A DNA stretch of 34,852 nt from the NCBI GenBank assembly GCA_937943625.1, contig CALEAD010000043.1, positions 1-34,852 on the forward strand, read 5' to 3'. Both the position numbers and the translations under genes were made by a program. The notes below the pieces were generated by a model. It was not told the DNA's origin, searched no databases, and was given only the letters and a program-made list of their open reading frames with translations. The DNA comes from an uncultured Anaerolineae bacterium (GTDB lineage: Bacteria > Chloroflexota > Anaerolineae > Promineifilales > Promineifilaceae). This document shows positions 9,312 to 17,081 of this stretch, in pieces (position 1 is the stretch's first letter; the number at the start of each line of letters is the position of its first letter).

Positions 9312-9758
9312 CTACAACACGCGCGTGCCCTCGGTGTTGTATCCGTCGCCCCAGGCGAGGATTTTGCGCGGAATGACGGCCAGCAGGCGCCAGTCGGCGC
9401 TATCGTCGTAGCGAAAGTCCCATTCGTATTTGTGGTAGAAGTGGTCGGCGAGGGTGTCTACGGTTTGCCAATCGGCAACGGCTGCTTCCCCTTCAATGAT
9501 AATCACCTGATTGGGGTCGGGCAGCGCCAGGGCGACCTGGGCATTGCCGCTGAGGTTGATGAACTTTTGCGTGTCGGCGCCAGTGGCGATGTAGATTTTT
9601 TCGTCTAGCCAGATAAACCAGACGGGCGCCAGGTGCGGACGGCCGTCGTAGCGAACCGTTGCCAGCCAGATGGTGGATTCACGGCCAAGTCGCGCCTCTA
9701 GAGCGCGCCAGCGGGTGGGGTTGCGTCGTCTCACACCGGTATTGTCAATGGTCGGCAA
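9312..9758 (-). CDS. Pyridoxamine 5'-phosphate oxidase-like flavin/F420-binding protein
   Basis: A 148-residue single-domain split-barrel protein. The N-terminal ESTIWLATVRYDGRPHLAPV, the following VWFIWLDEKIYIATG and the mid-protein NAQVALALPDPNQVIIIEGEA are the typical beta-strand pattern of PPOX-class proteins. It most resembles the small F420-dependent TIGR03667-like subgroup. It would bind FMN or F420 and reduce an unknown small molecule. The gene sits 7 bases downstream of the glycoside hydrolase stop, so the two (plus ppx) are probably one transcript. The cofactor cannot be decided from sequence alone. Confidence 0.75.
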   Translation of the reverse strand: MPTIDNTGVRRRNPTRWRALEARLGRESTIWLATVRYDGRPHLAPVWFIWLDEKIYIATGADTQKFINLSGNAQVALALPDPNQVIIIEGEAAVADWQTVDTLADHFYHKYEWDFRYDDSADWRLLAVIPRKILAWGDGYNTEGTRVL

Positions 9759-9765
9759 CTAATTG

Positions 9766-11460
9766 TCAACCTGCCTGCCTGGCGCGCAGCCAGAGGCCAA
9801 TGGCCAGGGCAACGGCCGTTGCCAGAAACAGGTAACTGATGTAGGCGGGGAGGTTGTTAGTTGCTTGGTTCGTTGCTTGGTTCGTTGGTTGGTTCGTTAG
9901 TTGGTTCGTTGAGTTTGCGGGTTGGGTAGTGGGCGTGCTGGTAGGGGTCGCTGTTGGTGTAGGGGTAAGGGTAGTTGTTGGTGTAGGCGTCAGAGTGGGC
10001 GCAGGCGTTACTGTAGGCGTCGGGGATGGTGTGACGGTGGGCACGGGCAGCGCAGGCGCAGTGTCGCCAGTGCGCGCCTGCACCAGGTAAAAGGTCGGGC
10101 CGCCAATCATGCAATAGTCGCCGATAGGCTGCGAACAGGGAGCCGCTGGCAGCGTGAGGGTGTAGACGCCATGCGTGGCGGTGATGGGGCGGGCCACACC
10201 CCATTGATTGACAAGAAGGGCGGTGGGGGCAACGGCCGTTACCACTGCTTCCTGGTCAAAAAAGAGGCGATTGAAGAGAACGGCCGTTACGCGGTCAGGC
10301 TGCACCACCTCAATCTGGCCGATCCCGTCGCGGCGCGTCCAGGTAGCCTGCTGCGCCTGCGCCAGATATTGCACTGCCACCGCGTAAGTCGTAAACGCCG
10401 GGCGGCGCTGCCCATTCAGGCGCAGCAGGCCAAATGGCTCCGGGTTGGCGGCGCGGTCGCTGGGGGTATCTTGCAGCTTGTAGAGGGAAATGCGCAGCGC
10501 CCCTGCCGCCAGCGCCGCTGCCACTGCCTGCGGCACAAAGGCGGCCTGCTCCGCCTGCGTCACATACAGGTGGTGCGCCCGCACCGGCCAGGTTGGGTCA
10601 TCTACAGGCGGCGCATTCGTCTCCACCAGCCAGATTGGCTGCGTCAGCCCGCGCTGGCGCATGATCTCCTGAAACAGCGTCAGCAGGTCGTAAATCTGCG
10701 CCGGTTGAAAATAGAGATGGGCCGTCGCCACGTCAAAATAGGTATTGTATGTGGCTGCCGCGGGGTCGGCCAGCAAGACATCTAGCAGGCGCGCCATGTA
10801 TTGCTCGGTGCCTGCGTACACGTCGGCCCAATAGGTGAAGGCCGCCAGGTGAATGACGGCGTTGGGGTTGGCTGCTTTGGCGGTTAGATAGGCCACGCGC
10901 TGCAATTGGGCAAAGTCAGCAACGCTGCCATCCCAGGTGTGGGCGATTTCGCTAGCGGCAATGTCTGGTTCATTCCAGATGATCCAATGGTTGATACGGC
11001 CGTTGTAACGCAACACCACCTGCCGCACAAAGTTAGCCCAGCTATTTTCCGGGTCATCTACGGCAAACCAGAGGCCGCGCGGCAGCAGCCGCTCATCGCG
11101 CGCCCAGTCGGGAATGCCGACGAGCAACCCCACTACCTCACGCCCGGCAGCCAGCTCGGCGTCAATCTCCGCGTCATTGAATTTGGGCGTCCAGGTATCG
11201 GGGCCGTTGGCCTGAATTTCCCCCCAGTGGAAGATGAGGCGCGTCCAGCTAACGCCCAGCTCTGTAGCTGCGGTGGGGTTTTCTGTGCTTTCAATCACGC
11301 CAAACTGTGGGTTGGGCGGCGGCGGCGGCAGTGGCGCGGGGGTGGCGTCTGCGGCCACTGCAGAAGTCATCACGAGGAGGCAAGCAAAAACGGCCGTCAG
11401 CCAGACAACCCAAACGGAACCAATCAGGCAATCTATCCTGCGAGACAATTGGTGCTTCAT
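9766..11460 (-). CDS. Secreted, membrane-anchored glycoside hydrolase-like TIM-barrel protein
   Basis: The 564-residue protein begins with a signal peptide (hydrophobic core about 11-35, ending SAVAADA). A beta/alpha-barrel follows that resembles GH5/GH39-type clan-A glycosidases. IIWNEPD places the likely acid/base at Glu164, and PIWLVETNAPP the likely nucleophile at Glu280. A Pro/Thr-rich linker of TPTPT type spans about 473-520. It leads to a short TNQxTNQ repeat and a single C-terminal membrane helix (about 543-560) with the RARQAG end inside. The catalytic domain should thus be displayed outside the cell. The substrate is unknown. The start codon overlaps the ppx stop in ATGA, so translation is probably coupled. 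The family assignment is by motif only. Confidence 0.7.
   Translation of the reverse strand: MKHQLSRRIDCLIGSVWVVWLTAVFACLLVMTSAVAADATPAPLPPPPPNPQFGVIESTENPTAATELGVSWTRLIFHWGEIQANGPDTWTPKFNDAEIDAELAAGREVVGLLVGIPDWARDERLLPRGLWFAVDDPENSWANFVRQVVLRYNGRINHWIIWNEPDIAASEIAHTWDGSVADFAQLQRVAYLTAKAANPNAVIHLAAFTYWADVYAGTEQYMARLLDVLLADPAAATYNTYFDVATAHLYFQPAQIYDLLTLFQEIMRQRGLTQPIWLVETNAPPVDDPTWPVRAHHLYVTQAEQAAFVPQAVAAALAAGALRISLYKLQDTPSDRAANPEPFGLLRLNGQRRPAFTTYAVAVQYLAQAQQATWTRRDGIGQIEVVQPDRVTAVLFNRLFFDQEAVVTAVAPTALLVNQWGVARPITATHGVYTLTLPAAPCSQPIGDYCMIGGPTFYLVQARTGDTAPALPVPTVTPSPTPTVTPAPTLTPTPTTTLTPTPTATPTSTPTTQPANSTNQLTNQPTNQATNQATNNLPAYISYLFLATAVALAIGLWLRARQAG
9861..9908. repeat. 12-bp tandem repeat in glycoside hydrolase gene (4 units)
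   Basis: Four consecutive 12-base units of the form TTGsTTGGTTCG or TTAGTTGGTTCG run in frame. On the coding strand each gives a four-residue step of the TNQx type, just before the membrane anchor. Unit differences are one or two bases. Copy number could vary between strains without shifting the frame. Confidence 0.8.
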
Positions 11461-13028
11461 GGGGCAACAGGCATAAACCAGGGATCAGGCGGGGCGGTGC
11501 TTTCCAGGGTCACGCCGCGGTTAAAGGCACTTTCCAGCAGGTCAACGGCGTAACGCCGTGCTTCCCACAGCTCAACCGCCGGATATTCATCGGCAATCAG
11601 GGTCAGGCGCAGGGTGTGATCATCCCACACGGCCGTTACGTCATCCACCGTTGCATTGCGCCCGCGCTCCAAAAATTCTGCCAGGCGCAAGATAGCCGCC
11701 AGGCGCAGCAGCATCTCCTCATCCTCTGGCGTGCAGAGCAGCCCACCGCACCCTTCCAGCACGGGGCGTCCCTTGCGATGGTAGCGCGTCAGCAGGGCAA
11801 TCAACAGCGTCTCGCGTGGGGTAAAGCCGGGCAATCCGCTGTTGATGATCAGCGTTTGCGAATGTTTGTGGTGATCCTGATAACTGATAACAGCGCCCAA
11901 ATCGTGCAGCAACGCCGCAGCATCGAGCAGTTCTTGTTCGGCAGGGCCGTAGTTGTGCAACGGCCGTAATTGTTGGAACAACCGCCCGGCCAAAAAGCGC
12001 ACGTGCGCGGCGTGCCGCTTGTCGTAATTGTAAATGCGCGCCAGATTCAGCACGCTAAAGCGGCGCACATTGGCCATCACCGGGTAGGCCAGATGACGCC
12101 AGAAATGCTCAAAGAACAGCCCTTCGCGCAGGCCGTTGATCGAGACAGTTAACTCCTCTACCTGTAAGCGCGCCATCACCGCTTGCAGCACCAGCGCCCC
12201 CGGCAAGATGATGTCAGCGCGGTCGCTGTTTAGCCCCGGCAGACGGCGGCGCTCTGCCAGCGGCAAGGTGGCCAGCAAGCGGATATTTTCTTGCAGAGCA
12301 ACGGCCGTCAGGCGATAGCCGTGCAGCGTATTGAGCGGGTAGGATTGGCGTACCGCGTCCATCTTCGCCAGGTTGCGCACGGCCCCACCCAGGGCCACAA
12401 GCCGGCGCTGCAGGTTAATTTTCTTCTTGTTCAGCCAGGGAGTCGCATCCAGGTGATCATCTATGAATCGAGAAACGGCCGCTAACTCCTGCGACGCGAT
12501 TGGGTCTGTACGCACAAACTGCTCCGTCAGCGCCAGCGCCCCCAGCGGATGCGAAACGGCGCGGTAAAAGCGATGGTCTTGAACCTGGGCAATCTGCGCA
12601 CTGCCGCCGCCAACATCCAGCACATACCCATTGGTCAGCGACAGCTCATTGAGCGCCCCCAGCGTAGCGTAGTACGCCTCCTCCTCGCCACTGAGCAGGC
12701 GCAAATTCAGGCCAATTTCCTGCGCCACCTGCGTCATAAAGGCGGCGCCATTACGCGCTTCGCGCACGGCGCTGGTGGCGGTGGGAATAATGACATCTAC
12801 GTGGGAACTATCGCAGAAGCGCTTGAACAGGCGCAGGGTCACAAGGGCGCGGGCGACAGCCGGGGCGCTCAGCCCCTGCTCGTTCAGGCCTTCGCGCAGG
12901 CGCACCACTTCGCGGATTTCGTCATCCAGGTGATAGGCGTAGCCGGGAATGGCGCTCATGACAATGAGGCGGGCGGTATTGGAACCAAGGTCAATAATGG
13001 CAATGCGTTGGGCGTTGGGAGAGAACAT
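11457..13028 (-). CDS. ppx: Ppx/GppA-family phosphatase with HD-type C-terminal domain
   Basis: Predicted exopolyphosphatase and/or guanosine pentaphosphate phosphatase, 523 residues. The N-terminal ASKHA ATPase-like half shows IAIIDLGSNTARLIVM near residue 9 and the phosphate-loop VLDVGGGSAQIA near 138. The C-terminal third has an HD-type pattern, AALLHDLGAVISYQDHHKHS, as in long Ppx proteins. It would hydrolyse inorganic polyphosphate or pppGpp in the cytoplasm, linking it to phosphate or stringent control. It is the first gene of an apparent minus-strand unit with the glycoside hydrolase (ATGA overlap) and the PPOX protein. Ppx and GppA activities cannot be separated from sequence alone. 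Confidence 0.85.
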   Translation of the reverse strand: MFSPNAQRIAIIDLGSNTARLIVMSAIPGYAYHLDDEIREVVRLREGLNEQGLSAPAVARALVTLRLFKRFCDSSHVDVIIPTATSAVREARNGAAFMTQVAQEIGLNLRLLSGEEEAYYATLGALNELSLTNGYVLDVGGGSAQIAQVQDHRFYRAVSHPLGALALTEQFVRTDPIASQELAAVSRFIDDHLDATPWLNKKKINLQRRLVALGGAVRNLAKMDAVRQSYPLNTLHGYRLTAVALQENIRLLATLPLAERRRLPGLNSDRADIILPGALVLQAVMARLQVEELTVSINGLREGLFFEHFWRHLAYPVMANVRRFSVLNLARIYNYDKRHAAHVRFLAGRLFQQLRPLHNYGPAEQELLDAAALLHDLGAVISYQDHHKHSQTLIINSGLPGFTPRETLLIALLTRYHRKGRPVLEGCGGLLCTPEDEEMLLRLAAILRLAEFLERGRNATVDDVTAVWDDHTLRLTLIADEYPAVELWEARRYAVDLLESAFNRGVTLESTAPPDPWFMPVAP

Positions 13029-13302
13029 GGGAAGAGGAAAATGGTTAGTGAATCGTGACAGTGGTTGTTTTAGGTGGATTTTAGCATGATTTGTGGCAAG
13101 ATGCTTTCTCTGTTGACCCCTGACGGCCGACCGCTAATGGTCAGAATTCGCTTGTCATCCGTGCCTGAAACAGCTCGATTGACCACCGACGACAGATGGC
13201 CGACCGCTACGCCTCTCCAGTAGTGCTGTCTGCGGTCAGCCGTCGGCGGTTAGTGGTCAGATCAATGCGCCGAATTAGGAATCACTCATTGACTTTCTGC
13301 TA
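13029..13302. other. Intergenic region with module B repeat block
   Basis: No gene is seen between the ppx start and the DUF4870 promoter. The segment 13117-13258 is packed with module B units (CCTGACGGCCGACCGC, GACCACCGACGACAG, GGCCGACCGCTACG, GGTCAGCCGTCGGCGG), with TGGTCAG at both ends. They can pair in several alternative hairpins. The first 90 bases are AT-richer and should hold the ppx promoter, which I could not pinpoint. Confidence 0.5.
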
Positions 13303-13331
13303 TTGACGCCAGATAAGTGGTTCCTTACAAT
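13303..13331 (+). promoter_or_regulatory. Sigma70-type promoter for the DUF4870 gene
   Basis: TTGACG (13303-13308), a 17-base spacer, and TACAAT (13326-13331) form a near-consensus housekeeping promoter. The predicted start is about 13338, giving a 5' leader of roughly 70 bases before the ATG at 13409. Confidence 0.7.
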
Positions 13332-13408
13332 GTGTTTGGCTGCCGGGCAAGAAGGCAGCTGGTTTGTAGATTTGTAGATAGGAAGCATCTGGAATGGAGG
13401 ATTAAAAA

Positions 13409-13714
13409 ATGGATATTTCTGATGATGACAAGCTGTGGGCATTGTTGGCGTATGTGCTGACACCAATTGTACCGATTTTGATTCTGCTGATTGAAGAGAA
13501 AAAGCAACGGCCGTTTTTGCGCGCGCACAATGCTCAGGCTTTGACCTGGGGGGTGGTTACGTTAATCGTGGGCGCGCTCACTTCTTTCCTGTGTGGCATT
13601 CCGGGGCTGCTGATGTGGCTGGTGGGCTGCTACTGGGGCTGGCAGGCGTACCAGGGGCAAATGGTCACCATTCCCGTGATTAGCGATTTTATGAAAAAGC
13701 AGGGCTGGGCGTAA
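13409..13714 (+). CDS. DUF4870-type small membrane protein
   Basis: A 101-residue protein with two to three membrane helices: residues 9-28, which begin with DDDKLWALLAYVLTPIVPIL, then 45-67 and 68-80. The pattern of an N-terminal acidic stretch, a helix, a RPFLRAHNAQAL-type loop and a second helical block is characteristic of DUF4870 (YtxG-like) proteins. Their role is unknown; some occur with stress or envelope genes. GGAGG lies 8 bases before the ATG. A sigma70 promoter upstream and an intrinsic terminator immediately after suggest a monocistronic transcript. Confidence 0.75.
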   Translation: MDISDDDKLWALLAYVLTPIVPILILLIEEKKQRPFLRAHNAQALTWGVVTLIVGALTSFLCGIPGLLMWLVGCYWGWQAYQGQMVTIPVISDFMKKQGWA

Positions 13715-13732
13715 AGACAGGTGAAGACGGGT

Positions 13733-13766
13733 GTAGGGCGATTTTGGAAAATCGCCCTACTTTTTT
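13733..13766 (+). terminator. Rho-independent terminator after DUF4870 gene
   Basis: GTAGGGCGATTTT and AAAATCGCCCTAC form a perfect 13-bp stem with a two-base GG gap; in the folded RNA the innermost pairs would open to form the loop. It is followed by TTTTTT. It starts 18 bases after the stop codon. Confidence 0.9.
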
Positions 13767-13797
13767 GCCTGCGTTCAAATTGGGCAAGGCGCACCAC

Positions 13798-13863
13798 GGT
13801 GAATGAAGCCGTCACGCAAGTTTTATTTACAAGGTAGACCGCAGTCGGCGGTCGGCGGTCAGT
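13798..13863. repeat. Partial module A plus module B repeat
   Basis: GTGAATGAAGCCGTCACGCA (13799-13818) resembles the left end of module A at 19518, without the CCAAACCTG hairpin. After a short AT-rich stretch it runs into module B (GACCGCAGTCGGCGGTCGG, about 13839-13857, then CGGTCAG). It lies just upstream of the DUF4013 gene ribosome-binding site, so it would be in that gene's leader or promoter. Confidence 0.45.
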
Positions 13864-13880
13864 TTAACAGGAGCATTTAG

Positions 13881-14585
13881 ATGGACATTGCCAAAGCATT
13901 TACCTACGTAACCGAAGACCCAAGATGGATGACCAAGCTGGGAATTGCTGTCATTATTTCCCTTTTCTCGTTTTTAATCATCCCCATTCCTCTGCTTATG
14001 GGCTACATGATCGCTATTACGCGCAATGTGCGCGATGGCGCCAAAGAACCGCTGCCAAAGTGGGATGATTTCGGCACTTTTTTCCGCGATGGTCTTTCCC
14101 TGCTGGTGGCACAGTTGGTATATACGCTGCCCTTCTGGCTGCTGGCCTGTATTGTCTTTTTCTCAACGATAGGTTTGAGCGGTCTCTCTGAGATGAATGA
14201 AGATGCGGCCACTGCCAGAATGTTTGCCACCTTTGGGTTAGTTTCTTGTTTGGGCTTGTTGTTTGCTGTGGCGCTGCTTTTCATCAGCCCCGCAATTGTC
14301 TTGCAGTACGTTAATACCAATGAATTGGGTGCCTCATTCCGCTTTGGTGAGGTTATTGGCCTGGCGCGGCAGTATTTGGGCGATATTGTGATGGTGCTGC
14401 TGGTTTCTTTTGGCGCAGGGCTGGCCCTGGGCGCGGTGAACGGTGTGCTCAATTTTATTCCTTGCCTGGGGCAAATTGCGTCTGTTGTCGTAAGTATTGC
14501 TGCCGGCCCTTACCTGATGGCAGCCACGGGGCATTTGTATGGGCAAATTGCGCTAAAGGCCAGTGGCAAGGGGATGGCTTACTAG
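13881..14585 (+). CDS. DUF4013-type integral membrane protein
   Basis: A 234-residue protein with about five or six membrane helices. Its N-terminus (MDIAKAFTYVTEDPRW) and the following GYMIAITRNV...PLPKWDDF segment match the DUF4013 pattern: a short cytoplasmic start, a first helix pair, then a conserved RN/PLPxWDD loop. The function is unknown. AGGAG lies 8 bases before the ATG. It follows the DUF4870 gene in the same direction but is separated by that gene's terminator, so it probably has its own promoter. A long hairpin follows on the 3' side. Confidence 0.75.
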   Translation: MDIAKAFTYVTEDPRWMTKLGIAVIISLFSFLIIPIPLLMGYMIAITRNVRDGAKEPLPKWDDFGTFFRDGLSLLVAQLVYTLPFWLLACIVFFSTIGLSGLSEMNEDAATARMFATFGLVSCLGLLFAVALLFISPAIVLQYVNTNELGASFRFGEVIGLARQYLGDIVMVLLVSFGAGLALGAVNGVLNFIPCLGQIASVVVSIAAGPYLMAATGHLYGQIALKASGKGMAY

Positions 14586-14676
14586 CCTGTCATTCTTGAC
14601 CAGGGGGTGCGGTCAGAAACCGGCCCAGCGCGCAATTAATTTTTTGCGGGCGTGGTGCTGATTATCTTTGTCAATT

Positions 14677-14741
14677 GACCGCCGACGACCGACCGCCATG
14701 CCATCTCTCGTGATGGGGTTAGCGGTTGGTCGTCGGCGGTC
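14677..14741. repeat. Long module B hairpin between convergent genes
   Basis: The 20-base arms at 14677-14696 and 14722-14741 are inverted copies with one mismatch (left arm starts GACCGCCGACGACC). The 25-base loop contains a second small stem, CCATC/GATGG. The hairpin lies between the DUF4013 stop and the convergent bactofilin-like gene stop. It could protect or terminate transcripts from either side, though there is no strong T-run beyond CAAAAA on the right. Confidence 0.7.
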
Positions 14742-14775
14742 GGCAATCTGCGGTCAAAAAATCGTGGTGGTGAAA

Positions 14776-15849
14776 TTACGGCCGTTCTTTCAGGTTGGTT
14801 GGCTCGTCCACAGGCAGCGTCTCTAGCACGGCTGTTATTTTTGCTTCATCCTCATAAACCACCACATCCAGCTCAGATTCAGGGGGGTAGGCCTTCGTGC
14901 CAAACTGGGTTAGCGCTACAGCCCCCAACCCCATCGAGAGAATCAACATACTCAGCAGCCCCTCGCCCCAGACAAAGGGAATGCCGCCCAGGAATTTGAG
15001 GGTGAAGGTCATGAGCAGCGTGCCCAAAGCGGCCGTTGTCGGCAGTCCCCATCGGCGATTGAGGCGATGGGCCAGCCAGCGCCCTATCAACGTGCCTACG
15101 GCAATCCAGCCAAACAGCAGCGCCGCACCCAGCGCCAGAATCAGCGCCAGCACCAGGCCAAAGCCGAGAATGCCGATGCACACCAGCAGCAGCAAGATCG
15201 AAATCAGGCTGAGCAGCACAATCAGCGAAGGCACAGCCACGGCCGTTAACAATCCCATGCCACCGCTGACAATCGGTTTCAGGCGCAGCGTGGCCTGCAC
15301 CTGCCGCAGGTGGTCAGGCAACAAGGAGGCAGTCACAAAAGCCAGCCCGGCCATCAACAGCCCGCTCAGCAGCGCACCCAAACTGTTTGCCACAAAGCTG
15401 AGAAACGGCCGTGACTTGCTGCCAGGCTCGGCTGCAAACTCCACCGCGCCGCGAAAACCAGGCAAATTGCCCAGCGCAGGGATAAAATTGGGCAGGCTAC
15501 CCACACGGGTGCAGCCCACTCGGCCATCCGTTTCATCGCGCAGCGTGCCGTTCAGCAACACACAGTTACCGTTGATAACGGCCGTTTCCTTCACCTTCAG
15601 GTCACCGTTAAACAACACCAGGTCACCATTAATCGTGCCGGCAATTGTGGCGCTTCCCTGAAACAACGTCACATTCCCATTGATGGCGCCCCCCGCTTCA
15701 ACTTCCAGGTCATCTTCAAAGAGCAGCACGTCATTATTCACCGTCTCGCCGGCGGCGACGGTGGTCGTCAGCCGCGCAGCGGCCCACACCACACCGGTTG
15801 GCAAGACCAGCATGAGGGCTACTAAGAGAGCAATCATTATCTTTTTCAT
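14776..15849 (-). CDS. Bactofilin-like / polymer-forming membrane protein (ECF operon)
   Basis: About 357 residues. A signal peptide (MKKIMIALLVALMLVLPTG) leads to a short right-handed beta-helix-like domain (about 30-110) of repeats such as INGNVTLFQGSATIAGTING. A long C-terminal part follows with four or more membrane helices (about 150-180, 190-265 and 280-330). The beta repeats resemble polymer-forming cytoskeletal (bactofilin) domains but would be extracytoplasmic here. The ATG at 15849 is chosen over the GTG at 15858 because AAGGAG sits 8 bases before it and overlaps the GTG. It is the third gene of the sigma/anti-sigma operon, so it is a likely ECF target and an envelope-stress effector (inference). 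Confidence 0.7.
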   Translation of the reverse strand: MKKIMIALLVALMLVLPTGVVWAAARLTTTVAAGETVNNDVLLFEDDLEVEAGGAINGNVTLFQGSATIAGTINGDLVLFNGDLKVKETAVINGNCVLLNGTLRDETDGRVGCTRVGSLPNFIPALGNLPGFRGAVEFAAEPGSKSRPFLSFVANSLGALLSGLLMAGLAFVTASLLPDHLRQVQATLRLKPIVSGGMGLLTAVAVPSLIVLLSLISILLLLVCIGILGFGLVLALILALGAALLFGWIAVGTLIGRWLAHRLNRRWGLPTTAALGTLLMTFTLKFLGGIPFVWGEGLLSMLILSMGLGAVALTQFGTKAYPPESELDVVVYEDEAKITAVLETLPVDEPTNLKERP

Positions 15850-15861
15850 GCTGTTCACTCC

Positions 15862-15963
15862 TTAACGGCGGTTACCCGCCATCTGCGCCGGGCCAAACTG
15901 CACGCTCAGCACCTGCCGGTACACACCACTCCACAGGGTAATCAACCCCACCATGACAAACAA
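15862..15963 (-). pseudogene. Detached 3' part of the anti-sigma factor gene
   Basis: Directly after the anti-sigma TGA (15966-15964) the same frame continues for 33 codons to a TAA at 15864-15862. It encodes LFVMVGLITLWSGVYRQV, a plausible membrane helix, then SVQFGPAQM and a basic tail. The TAA overlaps the AAGGAG of the next gene, the normal spacing for an operon. The original gene therefore most likely ended here. A single G-to-A change of a TGG (Trp) codon would explain the TGA. Confidence 0.65.
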
Positions 15964-16431
15964 TCAGCCCAATATCGGGGGGTTCTCCAAAACAAAGCGG
16001 CCGGCGCTGGTCAACAGCGCCGCCACAACTGTACCGATTACCTCCGCCGTATGCGCCAGCGCGCGCAGCAGCGTCCCCAGCACCCCCGGCTCTTGCACCA
16101 AAACGCCATACTGCGTCACTAGCCAGGTGCCAGCCAAAACCGGCAATGCGCCACTGAGCAGCAGCACCAGATACATACCCGCCAGCAGCCAGGCGCGATG
16201 GCGCCGGTCAGGCAGGCGCGTCAACGCACGCTGGGCAAAGCCCGCCGCCGGCATCAGCATCGGTGCTTCGCGCAGCAGGCGGTCAATGGCTGTCAGCGCG
16301 TGCCACTCACGCTGACAGGGGGGGCATAACCGCAAATGGGTTTGCAGGCGTTCCGCTTGTTCGGCATCCAGATCATCATCTAGTGCCCCCATCATCAACA
16401 GGTAATAGGTTTCGTGTTCCATATCGCTCAT
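15964..16431 (-). CDS. Zinc-finger anti-sigma factor, apparently truncated by in-frame TGA
   Basis: This 155-residue protein begins with a ZAS-type domain. HLRLCPPC (HxxxCxxC) near residue 36 and an upstream histidine would bind zinc and hold the ECF sigma factor. Two membrane helices follow (about 77-103 and 123-146). The ATG at 16431 is preferred over 16464 because GGAG sits 7 bases before it and it lies 22 bases after the sigma gene stop. An in-frame TGA removes what looks like a third helix (see the remnant at 15862-15963). The truncated protein could still bind sigma, but its membrane topology would change. A sequencing error or recoding is possible. Confidence 0.75.
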   Translation of the reverse strand: MSDMEHETYYLLMMGALDDDLDAEQAERLQTHLRLCPPCQREWHALTAIDRLLREAPMLMPAAGFAQRALTRLPDRRHRAWLLAGMYLVLLLSGALPVLAGTWLVTQYGVLVQEPGVLGTLLRALAHTAEVIGTVVAALLTSAGRFVLENPPILG

Positions 16432-16453
16432 TCTTCTTCTCCAGCAGCCATTA

Positions 16454-17056
16454 CTAAACCGCAAGCACTACGGATTGCGCTATCGTCTGCGCCACCGGTT
16501 GAGCTTCCCGGTTCAGCCGGCTTTCGGCAAGCTGACGGCGCGCGCGAAACAGGCGGGACTTAATGGCGCTGACGGTCGTGTTCATCACTTCCGCAATTTC
16601 CTCATAAGAAAGGTCGTACCAATAGCGCAAAATAACGGTTTGGCGATACTCCTCAGGCAACTCTTGCAGCATGGCCTGTACCATAGCTTGCTGTTCAGTC
16701 TGGATCATTTCAGCCTCTGGCCCTTTGTTGTTATCGGAATGCAGGGCGGGGTGTGGCGGCAACGGTTCATCCAGGGAGAGCAGAATCGCGCGGCGTTTGC
16801 GAATGACGTCAATACAGTAGTTGGAGGTAATAGAGAGCATCCAGGTACTGAACTTGTGCGCCGGGTCGTAGGTATGCAGCCGCGTGTAGGCGCGAATAAA
16901 TGCTTCCTGAGCCGCTTCTTCCGCTTCGCCAGCGTTGTCTAACATGCGGTAGGCCAGGTTATATACAGGCCCCTGGTATGCTTCAATGAGATGACCAAAG
17001 GCCGCTTTGTCACCTTTTCTGGCCTGTTCCAGCCAGATCTGTTCCTCGTTTGACAT
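16454..17056 (-). CDS. ECF-type RNA polymerase sigma factor
   Basis: A 200-residue group 4 sigma factor. The sigma2 region (about 25-95) contains NLAYRMLDNAGEAEEAAQEA and FIRAYTRL, plus the -10-reading FSTWMLSITSNYCIDVIRKR. After a linker of about 35 residues, the sigma4 helix-turn-helix (about 130-185) has LPEEYRQTVILRYWYDLSYE and MNTTVSAIKSRLFRARRQL. AGGAG lies 5 bases before the ATG. It is followed by the anti-sigma gene and the bactofilin-like gene. An ECF-type promoter just upstream suggests the operon is autoregulated. The inducing signal is unknown. Confidence 0.92.
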   Translation of the reverse strand: MSNEEQIWLEQARKGDKAAFGHLIEAYQGPVYNLAYRMLDNAGEAEEAAQEAFIRAYTRLHTYDPAHKFSTWMLSITSNYCIDVIRKRRAILLSLDEPLPPHPALHSDNNKGPEAEMIQTEQQAMVQAMLQELPEEYRQTVILRYWYDLSYEEIAEVMNTTVSAIKSRLFRARRQLAESRLNREAQPVAQTIAQSVVLAV

Positions 17057-17081
17057 CCTGTCTCCTGTAATTACTGTTTAT

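Noticed and set aside
13117..13258. CRISPR-like array in the module B block
   Set aside because: The repeat units vary in sequence, orientation and spacing, there are no regular spacers, and there are no cas genes.
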